A stretch of DNA of 64,000 bases, from contig NZ_FNNI01000004.1 of the NCBI RefSeq assembly GCF_900106955.1, positions 124,001 to 188,000 of the forward strand, given 5' to 3'. This document shows, piece after piece, positions 1 through 8,570 of this stretch; position 1 is the first letter of the stretch, and each line of letters opens with the position of its first letter. The notes under the pieces were generated by a model. It saw only the letters and a program-made list of their open reading frames with translations. It was not told the DNA's origin and made no database searches. The DNA comes from Aidingimonas halophila. Its GTDB lineage: Bacteria; Pseudomonadota; Gammaproteobacteria; Pseudomonadales; Halomonadaceae. The translations under genes and the position numbers were made by a program.

Positions 1-47
1 CTCTCTTGTCGTTGTGTCGGGAGCGAGGGTCGGATTGTGTCAGGTGG

Positions 48-1463
48 CTATAGGTAACCGTCGTCCTTGAGCGTTTGCGATGTGGCGGCCAGGGACTCGT
101 CGAGGATGTCGACCACGCGATCGACGACGTCACGGTCCCAGATCAGCGGTGGCGAGACGATGTTGAGATGGCCGACCGGGCGGATGATCAGCCCACGCTG
201 CTGCGCTTCAAAGGCCACCCGATCGCCGACGCGTGCCTCCACCGGGAGAAGCGCCTTGCTGGTCTTGTCGGCGACGTTCTCGATACACAGCATGAAATGG
301 CTGCCGCGGATATCGCCGACCGTTTCATGATGAGCGAGAGTCTTCAGCCGTCGTTCCAGGTAGGGACCGGTCTCGCGCACGTTGTCGCAGATGCCTTCGC
401 GCTCGATGATCTCGATGTTCTTCAGCGCGGCGGCGCAACTGACGGGATGACCGGAATAGGTGAAGCCGGTACTGAGCACGCCGCCGGGCCCCTGGGGCGT
501 GGAAAGCACCTCGTAGAGCTCATCGGAGATCAGCGTGGCGCCTAGCGGTGCATAGCCAGAGGAGAGCCCCTTGGCGACGTTGATGATGTCGGGTTGGGTG
601 TCGAAGACCGCTTCCGAGGCAAAGAAATGACCCAGGCGGCCGAAGCCGGTGACCACTTCGTCGGCGATGTAGAGGATATCGTTGGCTCGGCACACCGCCT
701 GCATGCGCGCATGGTAGCCATCGGGGGCGACCAGCACGCCGCCGGCACCCATGATCGGTTCGGCAATGAAAGCGGCAATATTGTCGGCGCCGATTCGCTC
801 GATCGTTTCTTCGAGTTCGCTGACCAGCGAATCGCAGTAGTCGGCCTCGCTCATATCCTCTGGACGGCGATACAGGTTGGCTTCGCTGAGGTGGGTCACC
901 AGATGGTCGAGGGTGTCGAAGTCCCAGTTATTGCTCTTGATACCGGTCAGGCTGGCAGCCAGGTAGGTCGTGCCATGGTAGGCATTGTTACGCGAAAGAA
1001 TGCGTTTCTTGTGCGGCTTGCCGACTCGGTTGAAATAGTAATGCACCAGCCGGATGGTGGCGTCGTTGGCGGCTGAACCGCCACAGCTATAGAACACATG
1101 GTTGAGATGCGCAGGAGCCAGTTCGGCGAGCTTGGCGGCAAGCTCCGCTGCCGGGGCGTTGGACAGGTTGTTGAACGTCGAGAAATAGGCCATGCGAGTG
1201 GCCTGATCTGCCATTGCCTGACCTATCTCGCCCCGCCCGTGGCCGACATTGACGCACCATAGACCGGCAATACCATCGATATAGCGATGGCCATACGCGT
1301 CTTCGACATAGATACCATCGCTATCGGTAATCAGGTCACACCCCTGTTCGTGGAACAGGCTGAAATCGGTGAACGGGTGGATGAAGTGGTCACGATCTTT
1401 TTGCCAGAGTGACTGGACATCCTCTGATTGCGACGGATGCGATCTTGATATGGGAGCATTCAT
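48..1463 (-). CDS. Class III (omega) aminotransferase, PLP-dependent
   Basis: A 471-residue fold-type I, class III aminotransferase that moves an amino group from an omega-amino acid, diamine or similar donor to a keto acid such as pyruvate or 2-oxoglutarate in the cytoplasm. Seen: the PLP aspartate in IADEVVTGFGR (D268) and the Schiff-base lysine in NVAKGLSSGYAPLGA (K298), plus WCVNVGHGR near residue 70. The phosphate-binding stretch reads SCGGSAAND instead of the more usual SGSEAN. Length is normal. Start ATG at 1463. It is divergent from the M20 amidohydrolase gene, and the 146-bp gap carries an inverted repeat. DABA transaminases of ectoine breakdown (DoeD) belong to this family, but no doeA or doeB lies nearby, so I do not assign that role. 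Family certain, substrate unknown. Confidence 0.92.
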   Translation of the reverse strand: MNAPISRSHPSQSEDVQSLWQKDRDHFIHPFTDFSLFHEQGCDLITDSDGIYVEDAYGHRYIDGIAGLWCVNVGHGRGEIGQAMADQATRMAYFSTFNNLSNAPAAELAAKLAELAPAHLNHVFYSCGGSAANDATIRLVHYYFNRVGKPHKKRILSRNNAYHGTTYLAASLTGIKSNNWDFDTLDHLVTHLSEANLYRRPEDMSEADYCDSLVSELEETIERIGADNIAAFIAEPIMGAGGVLVAPDGYHARMQAVCRANDILYIADEVVTGFGRLGHFFASEAVFDTQPDIINVAKGLSSGYAPLGATLISDELYEVLSTPQGPGGVLSTGFTYSGHPVSCAAALKNIEIIEREGICDNVRETGPYLERRLKTLAHHETVGDIRGSHFMLCIENVADKTSKALLPVEARVGDRVAFEAQQRGLIIRPVGHLNIVSPPLIWDRDVVDRVVDILDESLAATSQTLKDDGYL

Positions 1464-1534
1464 GGTCTCGGCCCTCGTGTTGTCGGAATGGAGTCAGGGT
1501 CGAGTGCACCCTAGCGGGTATTCCATGAGCGGCC

Positions 1535-1556
1535 ATATATCCCGATTGGGGTATAT
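1535..1556. promoter_or_regulatory. Inverted repeat in divergent promoter region (candidate operator)
   Basis: Left arm ATATATCCC (1535-1543), spacer GATT, right arm GGGGTATAT (1548-1556). The arms pair at 8 of 9 positions. It lies between the divergent aminotransferase and amidohydrolase genes, where a shared operator is expected. The same half-sites recur at 4023-4051 before the ATP-grasp gene. The LuxR-type regulator at 3009-3839 is the obvious candidate binder, which is inference. Confidence 0.5.
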
Positions 1557-1615
1557 CGCCATTGCTGGGTGTCTATCTAGAGTCGTTGTCGAGCTGACAA
1601 TGGGAGACCATGACA

Positions 1616-2848
1616 ATGACGATCACGATTGATCCCCAGCGACTTTGGGAGAGTTTGATGGCCATGGCGGAGATCGGCCCCACCGAAAATGGTGGCAGTT
1701 GTCGCCTGGCCTTGACCGATGAGGATGCTGCCGGGCGTCGCCTGTTCATGGAGTGGTGTGAAGCGCTGGGATGCACGGTGCGCATCGACCGAATCGGCAA
1801 TATGTTCGTTCGTCGGCTCGGACGTCAGAACGATCTGGACCCGGTGGGTATCGGAAGTCATCTTGATACCCAGCCCAAGGGCGGGCGCTTCGACGGTGTA
1901 TTGGGCGTGCTGGCCGGACTGGAAATCTTTCGCACCCTGCAGGACCAGCGCATCGTCACTGAGCGACCCCTTGAGTTGGTGGTCTGGACCAATGAGGAGG
2001 GCAGCCGCTTTGCACCGGCGATGGTTGCTTCCGGTACCTATGCGGGGCGTTTCAGTGTCGAGTCGACCCTGGCGCGACGCGATCGCGACGGCGTGACCCT
2101 GGGGGACGCGCTGGACAATATCGGGTTTGCAGGCGAGCTGCCGGTCGGGGAGCCCCGCTTTGCCAGTTTCTTTGAGCTGCACATCGAACAGGGACCGGTG
2201 CTCGAAGCGGCTGGTGAGTCGATCGGTGTGGTCACCGGCGTGCAGGGCATGCGCTGGTTCGATGTCACCTTGAGCGGGCAAGCGGCTCATGCCGGACCGA
2301 CACCGATGCACTCACGCCGGGATGCGTTGGTAGCCGCAGCACGGCTGATCGATCGGCTTCAGGCGCATGCGTGCCATGATCCCGATGGCGACAGCCGGGT
2401 CACGGTGGGTTGCCTGGAGATCGACGCACCGTCACGCAACGTGATCCCGGGCAAGGTCTCACTGACCGTGGATCTGCGTCATACCGTGGAGAGCGAGCTT
2501 AATGCCCTTGAGACGACCTTCGAAAAAGAGCTGGCAGCCGTTGGAGAGACCTTCGACGTGGCAGTTCATAGCGACAGGATCTGGCAGTCGCCGGTGGTCC
2601 ATTTCCACTCTGGCTGTATTGATGCCATTGAGCAGGCAGCGAAGCGTCACAGCATTCCGTACCAGCGCATGATGAGTGGTGCCGGGCATGATGCCGTCAA
2701 TGTATCGCGAGTTGCCCCCACCGCGATGATCTTTGTGCCCTGTCGCGACGGCATCAGCCACAATGAAGCCGAGTATACCTCGCCTGAGCACTGTGCAGCC
2801 GGGACGCAAGTATTATTGGAGGCTATGCTCGAGCGGGCCGGCACATGA
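1616..2848 (+). CDS. M20-family Zn-dependent amidohydrolase (N-carbamoyl-L-amino acid hydrolase / allantoate amidohydrolase type)
   Basis: About 410 residues of the hydantoinase/carbamoylase branch of the M20 metallopeptidase fold. Members hydrolyse N-carbamoyl or ureido groups from amino acids or allantoate, releasing ammonia and CO2. Seen: metal-ligand motifs GSHLDTQPKGGRFDG, TNEEGSRF, FFELHIEQGP and GAGHDAVNVSR, and the dimerisation-domain motif QAAHAGPTPM. An upstream ATG at 1610 sits only 3 bases from the GGGAG at 1602-1606, while the ATG at 1616 is 9 bases away, so I prefer 1616. The gene faces away from the class III aminotransferase. A plausible joint task is release of a free amino acid from an N-carbamoyl or N-acyl compound followed by transamination, but the substrate cannot be read from sequence. 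Confidence 0.9.
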   Translation: MTITIDPQRLWESLMAMAEIGPTENGGSCRLALTDEDAAGRRLFMEWCEALGCTVRIDRIGNMFVRRLGRQNDLDPVGIGSHLDTQPKGGRFDGVLGVLAGLEIFRTLQDQRIVTERPLELVVWTNEEGSRFAPAMVASGTYAGRFSVESTLARRDRDGVTLGDALDNIGFAGELPVGEPRFASFFELHIEQGPVLEAAGESIGVVTGVQGMRWFDVTLSGQAAHAGPTPMHSRRDALVAAARLIDRLQAHACHDPDGDSRVTVGCLEIDAPSRNVIPGKVSLTVDLRHTVESELNALETTFEKELAAVGETFDVAVHSDRIWQSPVVHFHSGCIDAIEQAAKRHSIPYQRMMSGAGHDAVNVSRVAPTAMIFVPCRDGISHNEAEYTSPEHCAAGTQVLLEAMLERAGT

Positions 2849-2871
2849 GAAGCGTGTATGCCCACGAGAGC

Positions 2872-2889
2872 CGATAGGCTTCGCTATCG
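2872..2889. terminator. Weak hairpin after amidohydrolase gene
   Basis: CGATAG / CTATCG stem (2872-2877 with 2884-2889) around a GCTTCG loop, 24 bases past the stop codon. No T-run follows, so a terminator role is only possible. Confidence 0.25.
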
Positions 2890-2983
2890 CTTGAAACACT
2901 GAGGAAAATCATGCTGTGAAAGAGGCTGGCTTTCGACACTGTCGATCGCTTGCCGATGTCATGCTGACGCATTGCCGTGAGGA

Positions 2984-3004
2984 GTGCCTCCCTGTGGGCG
3001 GCAC
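2984..3004. terminator. Hairpin between convergent amidohydrolase and LuxR genes
   Basis: GTGCC-T-CCC pairs with GGG-C-GGCAC around a TGT loop (one T:C mismatch). It lies just past the 3' end of the minus-strand LuxR gene and in the convergent gap, so it could end transcription from either side. It lacks a clear U-tract. Confidence 0.4.
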
Positions 3005-3008
3005 TTGC

Positions 3009-3839
3009 CTAACGTTGCTGTCGCGATACCAGTGCCACATGGTCGAGGAACAGGCGGAACAGTTGCGACTGGCTGGTGACCGCTAGCCGCTGATAGATGT
3101 GTTTGCGATGGACTTTCACTGTGCCGTCACTGATGTCGAGCTCCCGAGCTGCCGATTTGGTGGAATGGCCGGCCAATAGCAATCTGACGATATCCCTCTC
3201 CCGATCCGTGAGCGCTTCACGGCCGAAACTCTCGAAGGCGGTTTCTACCGGCGCCTGAGCATTCAGCTGGGCCTGAAAAGTACTGCGCTGCCACTTCCAG
3301 AATTCTCCCAGCAAGCTTTCGATTACCGGTGCGATGTGACGCAGCGCCTGAAGGTCGCGATGCTTCAACGAGGGAGCATCCTGTCGAAACCCGAGCGAGA
3401 CCACGATGATGGTGTCGTCGGCGACGCGGGCGAAGATACCGACCTCATCCGCCAATCCCAGTGCCCGGTAGTAACGATGATAATAGTCACTGGCTTCGAA
3501 GCGATCCGGAGCCAGTTCTCTCAGGCGATGCGCGCCTTTCTCCAGCCCTTCACGTACCGCACTGAAAAAGGGATCGAGCAAATAGGCTTCGCTGAGATAG
3601 CGCTCGATACCCTGTTCTCGGCGGTGCGCCGGGTAATCGTCGTGAATCAGTAGCGGACGCTGACGCCCCTGATACGTGTTGATGAGTATGGAATCAAACC
3701 CGACCAGATCACGAAGGACCCGCTCCAGCATGGCGGGAAAACTGAGCGACCCGGCCGCCTGGATCAGTCGAGCCAGAGACTGATGCCAGGTCAGGCTGGC
3801 AGGACTGGCGAGGAGGTCGGTTGGTGCGGCGATCGGCAT
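3009..3839 (-). CDS. LuxR-type transcriptional regulator with C-terminal GerE HTH
   Basis: 276 residues. The C-terminal part is a clear LuxR/GerE helix-turn-helix: LTDRERDIVRLLLAGHSTK followed by SAARELDISDGTVKVHRKHIY at roughly residues 205-265. The N-terminal 190 residues form an uncharacterised sensory domain; motifs such as RYLSEAYLLDPFF and DDTIIVVSLGFRQ resemble the sensory part of LuxR-type solos that I associate with amino-acid catabolism loci. There is no LuxI gene in the window and I cannot show that it binds an acyl-homoserine lactone. It is divergent from the ATP-grasp/CocE gene pair and convergent with the amidohydrolase, so it is the natural local regulator of this locus. The ribosome-binding site before ATG 3839 is weak. 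Confidence 0.88.
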   Translation of the reverse strand: MPIAAPTDLLASPASLTWHQSLARLIQAAGSLSFPAMLERVLRDLVGFDSILINTYQGRQRPLLIHDDYPAHRREQGIERYLSEAYLLDPFFSAVREGLEKGAHRLRELAPDRFEASDYYHRYYRALGLADEVGIFARVADDTIIVVSLGFRQDAPSLKHRDLQALRHIAPVIESLLGEFWKWQRSTFQAQLNAQAPVETAFESFGREALTDRERDIVRLLLAGHSTKSAARELDISDGTVKVHRKHIYQRLAVTSQSQLFRLFLDHVALVSRQQR

Positions 3840-4022
3840 GAGGGGCAGGGCATGTTGTTGAACACTATGGGAACCGTTTCAGTCTATCACGGCCGATGAT
3901 GGGAACTGTCCATTCGTATTTGGACTTTACACAAACGCAGTTCTCATCTCGACACGCCGTATTGTCAGGGTGGTTCGTATGACTGGACTATGCTAAGTCA
4001 GTAACGGGCCGGTGCTCGGTGG

Positions 4023-4051
4023 CAGGGGTATCAGCCCATGTCATATCCCTG
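4023..4051. promoter_or_regulatory. Inverted repeat upstream of ATP-grasp gene (candidate operator)
   Basis: Left arm CAGGGGTAT (4023-4031), 11-base spacer, right arm ATATCCCTG (4043-4051); the arms pair at 8 of 9 positions. It ends 27 bases before the ATG at 4079. The half-sites GGGGTAT and ATATCCC are the same as those at 1535-1556, in the opposite order, which points to a common regulator. Confidence 0.45.
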
Positions 4052-4078
4052 ATGACATATTCCAGCGAGGAGACGGTC

Positions 4079-5383
4079 ATGAGCGTGAAAAAGCATATCT
4101 TCGTCGTCGGCCTGAACGAGTTCAATCTCCATCGGTTGAAGCAACTGCGTGGTGTCGAGACATGTGAATTTCATGGCGTCATCGACCCCGCGGCCGTCTA
4201 TGAGACCGAGGTGTTCGATATCGACAGTATGCTCAAAGAGGCAACGGCTCATCTCGAGGCCCATGAAGGGAATATCGATGCCATCGTCGGATACATGGAT
4301 TTCCCGGTCTCGACCATGCTGCCGATTCTTTGCGAGCGTTTCGGTACGCGAACGACATCGCTGGAAAGTCTGCTCAAGTGTGAACACAAATACTGGAGCC
4401 GAACCGTTCAGCGTGAGGTGATACCCGATTTCATCCCCGCATTCACCGCTTTCGATCCATTTGACGATGATGCCCTGGTGAAAATCAGTGATGCCGGGCT
4501 GTATTTTCCCTTCTTCATCAAGCCGATCAAGTCCTCGGGCTCACGTCTGGGGTTTCGCATCGACAGTCCCGAGGATTTCTATCAGGCGATCGAGCGGCTG
4601 CGAGCCGAGATAGGGCTGATTGCCGACCCTTTCAATACCGTACTCGAACAAGCCAGGTTGCCGCCGGATATCGCCGCCGTCGACGGGCATTTCTGCATGG
4701 CTGAAGAAATCATCGGTGGCTGGCAATGCACCGTCGAGGGCTATGTGTTCGACGGTGAGGTCGTCAGCTACGGGATCGTCGATTCGTTGCGCTATCCCCA
4801 TGTACTGAGTTTCTTCCACTACCGCTATCCGTCGGGGCTACCCGATCCCATTCAACGCAAGATGACCGAATTGACGGCGACGGTCATGCAACACATCGGC
4901 TACGACAACGCCGCTTTTAATGTCGAGTACTTCTGGGACGAAGTCCAGGATCGTATCTGGCTGCTGGAAATCAACACTCGCATTTCGCAGTCCCATTGTG
5001 ACCTGTTTGCCAAGGTGGACGGCGCCAGCCACCAGCAGGTCACCGTCGATCTGGCCCTGGGCAAGCGGCCGGATATGCCACATCGCCAGGGACGGTATCC
5101 GATGGCGGCCAAGTTCTTCTATCGGGTATTCTTTACCGATGCCGTAGTGGCACGTGTACCGGACGCCGATGAGATCGCCGCACTGGAAAATGAATTTCCC
5201 GGCACGGTGATTGATCTGCAGGTCACCGAGGGACAACGGCTGTCGGAACTGCCCGAGCAGGACAGTTACAGCTATGCCTTGGCGTATATCTGGATGGGCG
5301 CGCAGGATGAAACGGCCCTGTTGGCGAATTACGAACGGTTGGCCGAGCAACTCTCCTTCGCGTTCGATGACATTATCAGTTAG
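4079..5383 (+). CDS. ATP-grasp domain carboxylate-amine ligase-like protein
   Basis: 434 residues from ATG 4079, chosen because AGGAG at 4067-4071 is well placed; a GTG at 4019 would add 20 poorly supported residues and overlap the inverted repeat. ATP-grasp enzymes activate a carboxylate as acyl phosphate and join it to an amine or thiol. Seen: a Rossmann-like preATP-grasp start (HIFVVGLNEFN), an ATP-binding lysine in FFIKPIKSSGSRLGF, and the metal-binding Glu/Asn of IWLLEINTRIS. Both conserved ends of the ATP-grasp core are present, so the protein looks active. The CocE-type hydrolase starts 16 bases downstream. Members of this group are often linked to small peptide or amide synthesis; the actual substrates are unknown. 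Confidence 0.85.
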   Translation: MSVKKHIFVVGLNEFNLHRLKQLRGVETCEFHGVIDPAAVYETEVFDIDSMLKEATAHLEAHEGNIDAIVGYMDFPVSTMLPILCERFGTRTTSLESLLKCEHKYWSRTVQREVIPDFIPAFTAFDPFDDDALVKISDAGLYFPFFIKPIKSSGSRLGFRIDSPEDFYQAIERLRAEIGLIADPFNTVLEQARLPPDIAAVDGHFCMAEEIIGGWQCTVEGYVFDGEVVSYGIVDSLRYPHVLSFFHYRYPSGLPDPIQRKMTELTATVMQHIGYDNAAFNVEYFWDEVQDRIWLLEINTRISQSHCDLFAKVDGASHQQVTVDLALGKRPDMPHRQGRYPMAAKFFYRVFFTDAVVARVPDADEIAALENEFPGTVIDLQVTEGQRLSELPEQDSYSYALAYIWMGAQDETALLANYERLAEQLSFAFDDIIS

Positions 5384-5399
5384 CCGTGGAGAGCCGTGA

Positions 5400-7433
5400 A
5401 TGCATATTGTGGATACCTTCCCCCGACAAGTGGTCGAGGAGGAAACCTGGATTCCGCTCCGGGATGGCACGCAACTGGCAGCGCGTATCTGGCGGCCGTC
5501 CGACGCGGAAGCCGACCCTGTACCGGCGATCCTCGAGTACTTGCCGTACCGCAAACGCGATTTGACCGCCGAACGTGATTCGCTGACTCATCCGTACTGG
5601 GCAGGGTATGGCTATGCCGGTGTGCGCGTCGACATTCGCGGAACCGGTGAGTCCGATGGCGTATTGACCGACGAGTATCTGCAGCAGGAACTCGATGACG
5701 GTGTGGCCGTTCTGGAATGGCTTGAAAAGCAACCCTGGTGTACCGGTGACGTCGGGATGGTGGGTATTTCCTGGGGGGGATTCAATGGACTACAGATTGC
5801 TGCCATGGCTCCTCCTCAACTCAAGGCGGTGATCACACTGTGTTCCACCGATGATCGTTATGCGGACGATATTCACCATATGGGAGGGTGTCTGCTGGCC
5901 GATAATCTCTCCTGGGCGTCGACGATGTTCGATGGCAATGCGTGCCCCCCGGATCCCGCGTTGGTCGGTGAGCGCTGGCGTGATATGTGGCTGGAGCGGC
6001 TTGAAGGTAGTGGCCTGTGGCTCGCCAAGTGGCTTGAACATCAGCGACGCGATGCCTACTGGAAGCATGGTTCGGTATGCGAGGACTTCTCGCGTATCCG
6101 CTGTCCCGTCTATGCCATCAGTGGTTGGGCCGATGGTTACTGCAATGCCGTGTTCCGTCTACTCGAAGGATTGGAGGTACCGCGAAAAGGTCTGGTGGGG
6201 CCGTGGGCGCACAAGTATCCCCATCTTGGTGTCCCCGGTCCGGCCATCGGGTTTCTACAGGAGTCATTGCGCTGGTGGGATCATTGGCTCAAGGGAAAAG
6301 AGACCGGGATCATGGACGAACCGATGCTGCGTGTATGGATGCAGGAGTCGGTTCCTCCCTCGGCGCGCTACGAACAAAGACCGGGGCGTTGGGTCGCCGA
6401 GCCGGTTTGGCCGTCGCCGAATAGTCAGCCCGTGACCTATCGGCTGACCGTCGGACACGATCTGGTCGATGAGTCCACGCAGCCGGTTGTCGATGACGAA
6501 TCGACCCTGACGATTCGCTCTCCACTTTCGGTCGGCCTCTATGCGGGGAAATGGTGCTCTTACAATGCACCGCCGGATCTGCCGCATGACCAGCGTGATG
6601 AAGACGGTGGTGCTCTGATCTTTCAGACTCATCGTCTGGAGGAACCGCTCGAGATCTGCGGCCAGCCGGAAGTGGAACTGGAGTTGGCCGCAGATCAACC
6701 GGTCGCGATGGTGGCCGTGCGCTTGATCGATGTCGCCGAAGACGACAAGGCCACGCGAGTCTCGTATGGTCTGCTCAACCTCACTCATCGCGTCAGTGAC
6801 GAGCATCCTGCGCCGCTGCAAGTCGGGAAGCGCTATCGTGTTCGGGTGGCGCTCAAGCATATCGCTCAGCAGTTCCCTGCCGGGCATGCCATTCGCCTGT
6901 CGATTTCCACCAGTTATTGGCCGTTGGCATGGCCGTCGCCGCGACCTGTGACGTTGACCGTAACGCCTGGACAAAGCCGGCTAATTCTACCGGGTCGCGC
7001 TCCCAGGCCCGAGGAGGATGACTCGCTTCGCCCCTTCGAGGCACCGGAAGGTGCGCCGCCCCTGGCGAAGACGCTGATCCAGCCGACCCAGGAAACCTGG
7101 CGGGTGGTTCGTGACCTGGCCAATGACCAGACCATGCTGGAGGTCATCAATGACGAGGGGGCTTATCGGCTGGACGACATTGGCATGGAGATCGCCGTGC
7201 GTGTCACCGAGCGGTACAGCTATGTGCACGGCCATTACGACAGCGTCACCGGATGGACGGAATGGAAACGCAGCTTCCGTCGCGGTGATTGGTGTGTCAA
7301 AACCTTGACACGGACCCGTATGACCAGTGATGCCGAATCGTTTCGTTTACGTGCGACGCTGGATGCTTACGAAGGGGAAACCCGGGTCTTCTCCAAAACC
7401 TGGGATGAAACGCTGCCGCGCGATCTGGTATGA
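5400..7433 (+). CDS. CocE/NonD-family (S15-like) alpha/beta hydrolase
   Basis: 677 residues. An X-Pro dipeptidyl-peptidase/cocaine-esterase type serine hydrolase that cleaves esters or amides. Seen: N-terminal alpha/beta hydrolase with the nucleophile elbow GISWGGFNG (S124), the following SGWADGY (catalytic Asp region) and GPWAHKYP (catalytic His), then a C-terminal beta-rich S15 domain containing WPLAWPSPRPVTLTVTPG. No signal peptide, so cytoplasmic. Start ATG 5400 is preceded by GGAGAG at 5388-5393, and it is close behind the ATP-grasp gene, consistent with one transcript. A ligase paired with a hydrolase of the opposite bond type is notable. Many relatives are annotated as peptidases or glutaryl-7-ACA acylases; function here is open. 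Confidence 0.88.
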   Translation: MHIVDTFPRQVVEEETWIPLRDGTQLAARIWRPSDAEADPVPAILEYLPYRKRDLTAERDSLTHPYWAGYGYAGVRVDIRGTGESDGVLTDEYLQQELDDGVAVLEWLEKQPWCTGDVGMVGISWGGFNGLQIAAMAPPQLKAVITLCSTDDRYADDIHHMGGCLLADNLSWASTMFDGNACPPDPALVGERWRDMWLERLEGSGLWLAKWLEHQRRDAYWKHGSVCEDFSRIRCPVYAISGWADGYCNAVFRLLEGLEVPRKGLVGPWAHKYPHLGVPGPAIGFLQESLRWWDHWLKGKETGIMDEPMLRVWMQESVPPSARYEQRPGRWVAEPVWPSPNSQPVTYRLTVGHDLVDESTQPVVDDESTLTIRSPLSVGLYAGKWCSYNAPPDLPHDQRDEDGGALIFQTHRLEEPLEICGQPEVELELAADQPVAMVAVRLIDVAEDDKATRVSYGLLNLTHRVSDEHPAPLQVGKRYRVRVALKHIAQQFPAGHAIRLSISTSYWPLAWPSPRPVTLTVTPGQSRLILPGRAPRPEEDDSLRPFEAPEGAPPLAKTLIQPTQETWRVVRDLANDQTMLEVINDEGAYRLDDIGMEIAVRVTERYSYVHGHYDSVTGWTEWKRSFRRGDWCVKTLTRTRMTSDAESFRLRATLDAYEGETRVFSKTWDETLPRDLV

Positions 7434-7513
7434 AGGCCTGCCGATCATTTTCATCGTGGTAGTGACGATGACGGTAGTCTTCGGCGCTCATTTCGTGTAG
7501 TTCTACACACAGG

Positions 7514-8494
7514 ATGTCACTTTCAGGGGCGCGAATCGCACTGATTATGCTGGAGTTTCTGCAAGGATTTGCCTACGGGCTGTTTCTGACCTGCATTCCC
7601 TGGTTTCTGGTGGGCATGGTGAGTCCCTCGCTGGCCTTGCCCACCGAGCGTCCGAACCGGGTGCAGGTCGGGGTGCGTTATTGGCTGTTGTTGCCCTTCA
7701 TCGCTTTCTTGTTGTGGCTGACCTCGTTGTGGGGCGGTTTCGGCCCCAGTCTCTGGGGTTGGTTATGTGGCTTGATTGCCGTGGCCGTGGAGATTCCGCT
7801 GGAACGACGTTGGCGTCGTGGGTGGAAGCGATTCCGACATTGGCGTCGGGAAATACGCCAGAGAGACGAGCGTGCCCGTGAGCAAGCCCAGCGCGACAGT
7901 GAAGCCCGGGAGACCGGTTCGGCGGTGCTCGATCCTGATCATCCGCCGACGGATGCCGATGACGTCGTCATGGCGCTATGCCACGCCAAACAGGCACTGC
8001 TCGAAGCGGGCCGTCAGGATCTGGCGGCTCAAGCGGATCGTCTGTTCAGCCGATACCGACATGTACTGACGTTGATCGAGAGCCGTTTCGATGTCAGTGA
8101 ACTGGCTTATGAGCGCTCATGTCATCTCATTACCGAAGTGTGTCTGGGAGCGGTGGATACACTGCATGACATGGCGTCGCAGGCCAGTAGTGTGTCAGGG
8201 GTGGACAGTGAGTTCGTGCAGCGTCGCCTCGACCAGGAAAGCCACCGCTTGACGGTCGCTGAACGCGTTGCCCTCAAGCGCAGGTTGCAATTGGTGGAAG
8301 AGACCGAGCGCCACCTGCGTGACCTGTCGGCGCGCAATGAATCGGCCTTGACCGCCCTCGATGATACGGCGGTGGCGATGGCCAGGCTCGATACCGGCCG
8401 TACCAAGGCCAAAGTCGGCGCGGACCAGGCGCTTGCCGAACTGCGTCGCTTCATTGATCGGGCGCCACGATACGGACGTCGTCATAGAGGGTAA
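7514..8494 (+). CDS. Membrane-anchored XpaC-like protein, TelA partner
   Basis: 326 residues. The first 95 residues hold about three hydrophobic segments (FLQGFAYGLFLTCIPWFLVG; WLLLPFIAFLLWLTSLWGG; LWGWLCGLIAVAVEIPL), followed by a highly charged, helical cytoplasmic region. The order and the adjacent TelA gene match the XpaC/TelA pairs of bacteria (XpaC was named for 5-bromo-4-chloroindolyl phosphate hydrolysis; its biochemical role is not established). ATG 7514 has only a weak ribosome-binding site. The gene begins a likely three-gene operon with TelA and an MFS carrier. Assignment to the XpaC family is by context and architecture more than by clear motifs. Confidence 0.6.
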   Translation: MSLSGARIALIMLEFLQGFAYGLFLTCIPWFLVGMVSPSLALPTERPNRVQVGVRYWLLLPFIAFLLWLTSLWGGFGPSLWGWLCGLIAVAVEIPLERRWRRGWKRFRHWRREIRQRDERAREQAQRDSEARETGSAVLDPDHPPTDADDVVMALCHAKQALLEAGRQDLAAQADRLFSRYRHVLTLIESRFDVSELAYERSCHLITEVCLGAVDTLHDMASQASSVSGVDSEFVQRRLDQESHRLTVAERVALKRRLQLVEETERHLRDLSARNESALTALDDTAVAMARLDTGRTKAKVGADQALAELRRFIDRAPRYGRRHRG

Positions 8495-8570
8495 CACCGT
8501 TGCACGGCGACAGATGCATGACCGCCCTGCCATGCGCTAATGTTCACGATAGGTAACAGGTAACTACCGA

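Noticed and set aside
48-1463. Aminotransferase as DABA transaminase DoeD of ectoine breakdown
   Set aside because: The family fits and the lineage could use ectoine, but doeA, doeB and doeC are not in the neighbourhood and no substrate evidence exists.
7452-7470. CATCGT/ACGATG hairpin after the S15 hydrolase gene as a terminator
   Set aside because: It has 6 base pairs and no following T-run, so it is not convincing.
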